DNA from: JACCSI01 sp035575715
GTDB taxonomy: Bacteria; Acidobacteriota; Vicinamibacteria; Vicinamibacterales; UBA2999
Length of the DNA stretch: 64,000 nucleotides
Reading direction: 5' to 3'
Assembly (NCBI GenBank): GCA_035575715.1
Contig: DATLXN010000006.1
Coordinates: 186,001-250,000, forward strand
Below are positions 58,689 to 64,000 of the stretch, piece by piece. Positions within the stretch are counted from its first letter, which is position 1; each line of letters starts with the position of its first letter. Under the pieces are notes generated by a model. That model worked only from the letters and a program-made list of their open reading frames with translations, did not search any database and had not been told where the DNA came from. The translations under genes were made by a program, and so were the position numbers.

Positions 58689-59659
58689 GTGGCACACCGG
58701 TGCTGCTCGATATCTACGCGGCGCATCGCCGTCTGCGCCGCTATCTCACCCGCACGCCGCTGATCCGGTCCGAGTGGTTGTCCTCAGTGGCCGATGCCGA
58801 GGTCTGTCTGAAGATTGAGTCGCTGCAGCTGTCGCGCTCGTTCAAGATCCGCGGCGCGCTCAATGCCCTGCTGACGATCAGCGATCGGGCGGGCGCGGCC
58901 CGCATCCCGACGATCGTGACTGCATCTGCCGGAAACCATGGCCGCGCCCTGGCGCTCGCCGGTGAGATGCTGGGCCTGCGCGTCGTGGTTTTCACGCCAC
59001 AGACGGCGCCGGAAACCAAGAAGGTGGCGATCCGTCGGCATGGCGCCGAGCTCCGCGACGATCCGCCGGACTACGACGCGGCAGAACGCGAGGCCCGCGC
59101 CTACGCGGCGTCTGAAGGCGCCCTGTACGTGTCGCCCTACAACGACGCGGACGTGATCGCTGGTGCCGGCACCATCGCCCTCGAGATTCTCGAGATCCTG
59201 CCTCAGCTCGATGTCCTGGTGGTGCCGCTGGGTGGCGGCGGATTAGCCAGTGGTCTGGCGCTGGCGCTGAAGAACATCGCGCCAGGCGTGCGGGTGATTG
59301 GGGTCGAGGTCGAGGCATCGACGCCATTTGCCACCGGCATCGCGCGTGGCGCGATCACTGAGATCGCGCCGCGAACCTCGCTCGCAGACGGCTTGACCGG
59401 CAACCTGGAACGCGGCTCGATGACCTTCGACATCGTGCGCGCTCACGTCGACGCATTCGTCTCGGTCAGCGAAAGCGATCTCGAGCGCGCGATGCGAGGG
59501 CTGGCCGCGGAGGATCACTTGATCGCCGAGGGCGCCGGCGCAACGGCCACCGCCGCCGTGATCGCGGGTCGCGCGGTCGAGCCCGGCCAGAAGGCAGTGG
59601 TGATGCTGACCGGGGGCAACATCGACCTGGAGAAGTTTGCAAAAGTGATCTGTAGCTAG
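58685..59659 (+). CDS. PLP-dependent threonine/serine dehydratase-like enzyme
   Basis: 324 residues of fold-type II. The PLP lysine is in SRSFKIRGALNAL near residue 54, the substrate loop is TASAGNHGRALA near 78, and the phosphate-binding loop is PLGGGGLASGLALA near 180; VMLTGGNID ends the domain. This is the layout of catabolic threonine dehydratase and serine racemase, and there is no C-terminal ACT regulatory domain. It is coupled to a small receiver-like protein gene upstream. The preferred amino acid is not determined by sequence. Confidence 0.88.
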   Translation: MSGTPVLLDIYAAHRRLRRYLTRTPLIRSEWLSSVADAEVCLKIESLQLSRSFKIRGALNALLTISDRAGAARIPTIVTASAGNHGRALALAGEMLGLRVVVFTPQTAPETKKVAIRRHGAELRDDPPDYDAAEREARAYAASEGALYVSPYNDADVIAGAGTIALEILEILPQLDVLVVPLGGGGLASGLALALKNIAPGVRVIGVEVEASTPFATGIARGAITEIAPRTSLADGLTGNLERGSMTFDIVRAHVDAFVSVSESDLERAMRGLAAEDHLIAEGAGATATAAVIAGRAVEPGQKAVVMLTGGNIDLEKFAKVICS

Positions 59660-59690
59660 TGGTCCGGGCCGACTGAAAAGGTCAGTCTCA

Positions 59691-60329
59691 TTATTCTTGG
59701 CCACGCCGCAGCAGCGCCGCAAACATCGCCGCTGAGTCGAACTGCCCGCTGCGCGCACGCTCAATCACCATCTCGACCGCCTGCATCCCGGTCTGGCCGC
59801 CCGCGACCGGCTTGCCGACCAGCTCCGCCAGCAGGTCGCCGAGCGCGACCAGATCTCGCGACTGCTCCGGGTCGAGCATGATGTGCAACGACGGGTCGCC
59901 GACCCGATCGAGTTTGGCCTTGCCCTTCATCGTGATCAGCACCGTACTCTGCGAAATGCCGCCGTGCGCCACGCCGCGCGCATGCAATTCGGCCACCGCG
60001 TCGGCAATCTCGATCGCGATCTCGCTGGCCCGCTTGACGTTGAAGGGATGCCCGCCGCTGACCTGCGCGATCGATTGCGCCGGGACAAACTCGTAGGCCA
60101 GCAGGACCCGTCCCTCCGGTAGCGGCGTCGCCTCGAACAACGTCACCAGCGACGGATGGAAAATGCCTTTGGCCGACTGCACTCGCGCCATGGCCACCCC
60201 GCCGTCGTCTTTCGGCAAGCGCAGCTCGCGCAGCAACACGGTCTGCGCCGTCTGGAGATCGCGGGCCCGCTGCGGCGTACCGGGCCGTGCCGCGTCGAGC
60301 GGTTGATACCGTCCCGCGATCGTGCTCAC
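59691..60329 (-). CDS. Protein-kinase-like pseudokinase
   Basis: 212 residues resembling a bacterial Ser/Thr kinase domain but lacking key residues. The region ELHARGVAHGGISQSTVLI (about 114-132) corresponds to the catalytic loop, but HGG replaces HRD, so the catalytic Asp is absent. No Gly-rich loop is visible at the N-terminus, and the DFG segment is degenerate (DRVGDPS). The C-lobe is shortened. It could act as a scaffold, perhaps with the FHA protein at 57.3 kb. GTG 60329 overlaps the SDR stop (GTGA). Confidence 0.7.
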   Translation of the reverse strand: MSTIAGRYQPLDAARPGTPQRARDLQTAQTVLLRELRLPKDDGGVAMARVQSAKGIFHPSLVTLFEATPLPEGRVLLAYEFVPAQSIAQVSGGHPFNVKRASEIAIEIADAVAELHARGVAHGGISQSTVLITMKGKAKLDRVGDPSLHIMLDPEQSRDLVALGDLLAELVGKPVAGGQTGMQAVEMVIERARSGQFDSAAMFAALLRRGQE

Positions 60330-61042
60330 GATTTGTTCGGCCGCGATGGACGAATCTCGACCCGACTCGGCAGGCTGCGTCCGGGATGCGCCAGCAGATC
60401 GACAATCACCTGGGCGACGTCCTCCGGGAGAAGTTTCCAGTCGGCACCGGTCGACGACTCGCGCCCGGAAAACCCGGTCGCGACCGATCCCGGCAAGACG
60501 TAGCTGACTTTGATGTTGTCGTGCCGCAGCTCCTGCATCAGTGCTTCGCTGAAGGCATTGAGACCGGCCTTCGAGGCGCAGTACGCGGCACCGCCGACGA
60601 AGGCATTCTTGCTGGCCAGACTGCTGACATTAATGATCCAGCCTCCGCCGCGCCGCTGCAGCCGGGGAATGGCCGCCTTGGTGCAGTGAAAGACGCCGGT
60701 CAGGTTGGTGTCGAGAATGCGATGCCACTCGTCCGCTGGCATCTCTGCGATCGGCACCCCGACGCCGACGCCGGCATTGTTGATGAGGACGTCGACGCCC
60801 CCGAACTCCGACTCGATTCGCGCAAACGCCTGGTCGACCGACGTCGCGCTCCGCACGTCGCAGGTCACGCCAAGGACGCGAGCCGAGGCCCCGGCGCGTT
60901 CAGCCAGCGCTGTCGCGGCTGTCGCGACACCGTCCGCCGACGTCCCGGTGACCGCCACGTGATCGCCGCCCTTCAACAGCGCTTCGGCGACTGCAAAACC
61001 AATCCCGCGCGACCCACCCGTGACGACAGAGACCCGTGCCAT
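60326..61042 (-). CDS. Short-chain dehydrogenase/reductase
   Basis: 238 residues from ATG 61042; the longer open frame upstream runs through the divergent gene and is not used. The classical SDR motifs are TGGSRGIG (near 8), NNAG (near 87), the Ser in NVSSLAS and the catalytic YCASK (near 152). It reduces or oxidises a small carbonyl compound with NAD(P)H, possibly a 3-ketoacyl substrate. It is coupled to the pseudokinase gene downstream (GTGA). Divergent -10 boxes lie in the 19-base gap upstream. Confidence 0.9.
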   Translation of the reverse strand: MARVSVVTGGSRGIGFAVAEALLKGGDHVAVTGTSADGVATAATALAERAGASARVLGVTCDVRSATSVDQAFARIESEFGGVDVLINNAGVGVGVPIAEMPADEWHRILDTNLTGVFHCTKAAIPRLQRRGGGWIINVSSLASKNAFVGGAAYCASKAGLNAFSEALMQELRHDNIKVSYVLPGSVATGFSGRESSTGADWKLLPEDVAQVIVDLLAHPGRSLPSRVEIRPSRPNKS

Positions 61043-61049
61043 GCCCTTA

Positions 61050-61056
61050 TACAATA
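61050..61056. promoter_or_regulatory. Overlapping divergent -10 boxes (SDR / MDH-like)
   Basis: TACAAT on the plus strand (61050-61055, six bases before GTG 61062) and TATTGT on the minus strand (61051-61056, eight bases before ATG 61042) share the same bases. Both genes would be leaderless or nearly so. Confidence 0.5.
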
Positions 61057-61061
61057 GCTCC

Positions 61062-61907
61062 GTGCGGTCGATCGTCATCCTCGGCGCTGGTGAACTCGGC
61101 GGTGCGCTGGCGCGCCAGCTGGCAGCCGCCGACATCAGCACCCGGATCATCCTCGTGGACGAAGCAGGATCGGTCGCCGCCGGAAAAGCGCTCGACATCC
61201 GGCAGGCGGCGCCAGTCGATGGGTATGTCACAGCCGTTGACGGCACGGCCGATCACGCCGTCCTGGTCGGGGCAGACGCCATCGTCATTGCCGATCGATT
61301 TGCCGCCGCAATCGAGTGGCACGATGACGCTGGCGTCGGTCTGGTGCGCACCATTCGACAACTCAACGAGCAGGTGGTGGTCGTCTGTGCGGGCGCGCGG
61401 CAGCTCGAGATGATTGCGCGTAGTGTGCGCGAGCTCGGTGTGCCCCGTCAGCGCATCGTCGGGTCGGCGCCCGACGCGTTGCGATCCGCCATTGTCTCGA
61501 TGACCGCGCTCGAGGCTGGTTGCTCGCCAAAGGACGTCAGCCTGACGGTCGTCGGACGCCCACCGCACCAGATCATCGTCCCGTGGGACGATGCGGCGAT
61601 CGCGGGACGGCGGGCGATCGACGTCCTTTCGCCACCGGCATTGACCCGACTGGACGGGCGGCTGGCCAGGCTGTGGCCGCCTGGCCCACTGGCTTTAGCG
61701 TCGGCGGCCACTCGCATGCTGACCGCTGCCGCCACGCGAGGACGCGACATCGTCAGTGCCTTCGTGGTGACGGAGGGCGGGGAGGGCGAGCGCGAGCGGA
61801 CGGGGATGCTGCCGATCACCGTCGGCCCGTCTGGCGTAATCAGCGTGATCGTCCCGAGCCTGTCCGCGCGGGATCGCGTGCGGCTGGAGACGGCGGTGCA
61901 GAGATAG
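61062..61907 (+). CDS. Lactate/malate-dehydrogenase-like protein
   Basis: 281 residues from GTG 61062. The NAD fold VILGAGELGGALARQLA (residues 5-21) and an LDIRQAAPV segment match the LDH/MDH family, and the next domain begins near 140 (VGSAPDALR). The expected catalytic loop with His-Gly-Asp is altered: the sequence reads VVGRPPHQIIVP, so the His may be shifted, and the substrate Arg residues are not obvious. The protein may be a divergent dehydrogenase or no longer active. It is divergent from the SDR gene. Confidence 0.72.
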   Translation: MRSIVILGAGELGGALARQLAAADISTRIILVDEAGSVAAGKALDIRQAAPVDGYVTAVDGTADHAVLVGADAIVIADRFAAAIEWHDDAGVGLVRTIRQLNEQVVVVCAGARQLEMIARSVRELGVPRQRIVGSAPDALRSAIVSMTALEAGCSPKDVSLTVVGRPPHQIIVPWDDAAIAGRRAIDVLSPPALTRLDGRLARLWPPGPLALASAATRMLTAAATRGRDIVSAFVVTEGGEGERERTGMLPITVGPSGVISVIVPSLSARDRVRLETAVQR

Positions 61908-61913
61908 GATTGA

Positions 61914-61948
61914 GTGCTAGGTGCTAAGTGCTAAGTGCGCGGTGCAAG
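61914..61948. repeat. Heptamer tandem repeat (GTGCTAA), five units
   Basis: Five 7-base units (GTGCTAG, GTGCTAA twice, GTGCGCG, GTGCAAG). Read on the minus strand, units 2-5 encode the last residues and the stop codon of the sigma factor gene. Confidence 0.85.
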
Positions 61949-62556
61949 CTGATGCCGTCGGCGAAGTCGGAGAGTTCGCGACGCAGCAACAGGCGGCCGC
62001 GATGCAGGCGGGACTTCAGCGTCTGATCGTTGAGTTGCAGCGCGCTACTGGCTTCTTCGGTAGACAGACCACGCAGGTCTCTGAGAATGACCGGCGCACG
62101 GTAAATCGCAGGCAGGCTCTTGACCGCATCCGCGAGCCGCCGCCGCAACTGACCACGCAGCACGGCTTCGTCCGCCATGTCCGACCAGTCAGGTATCTCG
62201 GATACCCACTGGCCGTCACCGCCATCTGACCCAGTGGCCTCTGCGGGCACTTCGGCGCCACGCGAGGCGCGCAGGTGGCGCAGGCGAGACATTGCCGTGT
62301 TGAACGTGATCCGATAGAGCCACGACGACAAAGCGGCGTCGCCGCGAAAATCGGCGATCTTCTCAACCGCCTTGTACAGGACGTCCTGGGTGACCTCCTC
62401 GGCGTCTTCCGGACTCTTCAGATACCGCAAGGCCAGCTGATGAATGCGAGAGCCGTAGGCGGTCGCGAGATCGGCCACCGCACTTTGCTCGCCTGCGAGC
62501 AGACGGGCGACAAGGTCGCGGTCGGCGGTTGATCGAAAGGACGGCGTAGCACTCAC
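61924..62556 (-). CDS. ECF-type RNA polymerase sigma factor
   Basis: 210 residues. Region 2 is visible as AYGSRIHQLALRYLKSPEDAEEVTQDVLYKA (about 34-64) and AALSSWLYRITFNTAMSRLR; region 4 as ADAVKSLPAIYRAPVILRDL and the helix-turn-helix STEEASSALQLNDQTLKSRLHRGR. A variable linker (about 100-130) separates them. It would direct transcription of a small regulon after release from an anti-sigma factor; no such gene is adjacent. The final residues (HRALST) and the stop come from the GTGCTAA repeat. Confidence 0.9.
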   Translation of the reverse strand: MSATPSFRSTADRDLVARLLAGEQSAVADLATAYGSRIHQLALRYLKSPEDAEEVTQDVLYKAVEKIADFRGDAALSSWLYRITFNTAMSRLRHLRASRGAEVPAEATGSDGGDGQWVSEIPDWSDMADEAVLRGQLRRRLADAVKSLPAIYRAPVILRDLRGLSTEEASSALQLNDQTLKSRLHRGRLLLRRELSDFADGISLHRALST

Positions 62557-62618
62557 AGTGGACAGAACCCCGCCGCCGGCAGGGATATTCCATGCGGAAA
62601 AAATGGGCCGGTATTCGC

Positions 62619-63326
62619 TTATCTCAGCACGAGGCGCGCGAGGTAGAACGGCGCCCCGATACCGACGAGCAGGGTGGCGACCAGCACAACTATGGCCAGG
62701 GGTCGGCCGAAGTTCAACGTAAACCCGACGCCGTGCCGTCTCGGGACAAACAGGGCCGGATCAGCTGGGTTGAAGTAAAGATGTCGTAAGCGCCAATCAG
62801 CGGCGTTGGTCGGGCGCTCGACTCGACGTTCGCGTCCGACTAATTTGATCGTGCGCAACGCGATGACTACCGACACGCCGATCGCGATCACGATTACGAC
62901 TGAATAGAGCCCACCGAAACCGCCCGCCCCGCGCCGCCATAGCATGACCAGGCGAATGGCGCCGACGGCCTGTACGCCGATCCACAACGCGGCGAGCAAG
63001 GCGATGCCTTCCGCTGCCCGGCCCATGCGTGCGCTGTCGGCGTCGTGGGCCGTGCCGCCGGCGCTCCCGGCGCGCCAGAGCAGCACCAGCACCAGCGACC
63101 CGAAGATGGCCAGCAGCGCCGACTGGACCATCGCCGGGAGCAGCACCATCGCCGGCGATTTGACCTGATAGATCTCGGGCAGCCCACGCACGTATTGCAC
63201 CGGCAGGCCGACCGGCAGCGTCGGATAGATCGACGACAGGTAACCAGCGGTCGCCAGTGTGGTCGCCACCGCACAACCGATCGCCACCCAGGTCGTCGTC
63301 GTTGGCACCGCCCAGCGCTGGCTCAT
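62619..63326 (-). CDS. Membrane protein of the DUF1648/DUF5808 type
   Basis: 235 residues from ATG 63326, which overlaps the lipB stop (ATGA). Five or six hydrophobic helices are visible. The first part, YLSSIYPTLPVGLPVQY, resembles the DUF1648 signature and the late HLYFNPADPALFVPRRHGVG segment is the DUF5808 signature. Such proteins are found with regulators or SdpI-like immunity proteins, but the function is unknown. No SdpI neighbour is present. Confidence 0.77.
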   Translation of the reverse strand: MSQRWAVPTTTTWVAIGCAVATTLATAGYLSSIYPTLPVGLPVQYVRGLPEIYQVKSPAMVLLPAMVQSALLAIFGSLVLVLLWRAGSAGGTAHDADSARMGRAAEGIALLAALWIGVQAVGAIRLVMLWRRGAGGFGGLYSVVIVIAIGVSVVIALRTIKLVGRERRVERPTNAADWRLRHLYFNPADPALFVPRRHGVGFTLNFGRPLAIVVLVATLLVGIGAPFYLARLVLR

Positions 63327-63979
63327 GACGCAAACACCGCTTCGAAGTGGGTGATCAGCCGATCCTCGACGAGTGTTTGATCGATCGGCGCGCCGGTCAG
63401 ACGCTGCAGCGACGTGACGCCGCGATCGCTGATGCCGCACGGGACAATCAAGCGGAAGAAATCGAGATCGGTATTGACGTTGAGGGCGAAGCCGTGGCTG
63501 GTGATCCATCGCGAAATGCGGACGCCGATCGCCGCCACTTTCTCCAGTCCGTGCGTGGCGTGATTGACCCACGCGCCGGTCAGGCCGGGCAAGCGTTCCG
63601 CGTCGACGCGAAAATCACTGCAGACGCGAATCATCACGTCTTCGAGATCCCGAACGTAGCGATGCACATCCTGACGATCGGGACGCAAATCGAAAATCGG
63701 GTATCCGACGACCTGTCCGGGACCGTGGTAAGTCACGTCGCCGCCGCGCCCCGTCTCACAGACCTCGATGCCCAGTTCGTCGAGCCGCGCCGGCGCCGCG
63801 AGGATGTTGACGCGGCCGCCCCCCTGTCGCACGCCGAGGGTCAGCACATGCGGGTGTTCGAGCAGCAGCACCGTGTCAGGAATGCGATCGGCGCGACGTT
63901 CTTCGACCAGAGCGCGCTGCATCTCCAGCGCTTCGCCGTACGGGACCCGGCCAAGGCGGCGAACCTGCAACGTGCGCAT
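63323..63979 (-). CDS. lipB: Octanoyltransferase LipB
   Basis: 218 residues. LipB moves octanoyl groups from ACP to lipoyl domains of E2 and H proteins, the first step of lipoate synthesis. Motifs are RGGDVTYHGPGQ (near 74), the Lys in EKVAAIGVRIS, SHGFALNVN and the catalytic Cys in IVPCGISDRGVTSL near 185. The product may modify the E2 partner of the E1 protein at 10.8 kb. Its stop overlaps the next gene's ATG. The start lies 21 bases from the window edge. Confidence 0.95.
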   Translation of the reverse strand: MRTLQVRRLGRVPYGEALEMQRALVEERRADRIPDTVLLLEHPHVLTLGVRQGGGRVNILAAPARLDELGIEVCETGRGGDVTYHGPGQVVGYPIFDLRPDRQDVHRYVRDLEDVMIRVCSDFRVDAERLPGLTGAWVNHATHGLEKVAAIGVRISRWITSHGFALNVNTDLDFFRLIVPCGISDRGVTSLQRLTGAPIDQTLVEDRLITHFEAVFAS

Positions 63980-64000
63980 TTTAGACCTGGCTCGCGTCGA

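Noticed and set aside
61043..61246. Longer N-terminus for the SDR at 61 kb
   Set aside because: It would lie over the divergent MDH-like gene; the Rossmann motif begins right after ATG 61042.

Overview
The window is a high-GC (roughly two thirds G+C), gene-dense bacterial chromosome segment with no rRNA, tRNA, CRISPR array, transposase or phage gene that I could see. Gene content (squalene genes hpnC-hpnD-hpnE, a cobalamin adenosyltransferase, a Bacillus-like fadN/fadA/fadE set, a fused alpha-beta 2-oxoacid dehydrogenase E1, DUF1684 and DUF5808/DUF1648 proteins, many SDR, MFS and metallo-beta-lactamase-fold proteins) and short-period intergenic repeats suggest an Acidobacteriota member, probably of the Vicinamibacteria. 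That placement is inference from gene content only.

Layout. 0-5.4 kb: end of a glycosyltransferase, two SDR nucleotide-sugar enzymes and a DegT aminotransferase (an overlapping surface-glycan operon), then a secreted STN-like protein and a GNAT protein. 5.4-10.8 kb: yqeY, a strong terminator, murJ, an MFS exporter, a rhomboid protease, lemA and a cupin. 10.8-15.2 kb: fused E1 dehydrogenase, a secreted propeller protein and an SGNH lipoprotein. 15.2-22.6 kb: a fatty-acid beta-oxidation operon (TetR, fadN, two alpha/beta hydrolases, fadA, fadE) behind a perfect palindromic operator overlapping its promoter. 22.6-26.1 kb: DUF1684 lipoprotein, HAD phosphatase, SirB1-like protein, amidohydrolase. 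26.2-35.7 kb, minus strand: a DNA glycosylase and M20 dipeptidase pair, then a five-gene envelope operon (LolA-like protein, MMPL transporter, predicted barrel protein, MBL hydrolase, hybrid histidine kinase) joined by four-base stop/start overlaps. 35.7-42.8 kb: a frameshifted methyltransferase, YcaQ-like protein, ABC exporter, UXX-star glutaredoxin, MFS, a phosphatidylcholine-synthase-like enzyme, peptide deformylase and a Zn-ribbon Nudix protein. 42.7-49.0 kb, minus strand: adenosyltransferase, hpnC, hpnD, hpnE and a thiI frame that runs without a stop into a class II aldolase. 49-64 kb: mutY, TetR, mutT, a LecA-like secreted protein, ygfZ, an alpha/beta hydrolase lacking its nucleophile, an acyl-ligase/ACP/acyltransferase fusion, FHA, GloB-like, receiver and dehydratase genes, a pseudokinase, SDR, MDH-like protein, ECF sigma factor and lipB.

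Three themes stand out. First, intergenic repeats of period 7 or 9, sometimes arranged as inverted pairs; in two cases an arm encodes the hydrophobic core of the next gene's signal peptide, and in another a repeat supplies a protein C-terminus and stop. Second, very compact gene joints: about sixteen NTGA overlaps, two of which appear to use CTG as the start codon. Third, near-leaderless promoters: extended -10 boxes or back-to-back -10 boxes lying 6-14 bases before start codons, especially between closely spaced divergent genes.
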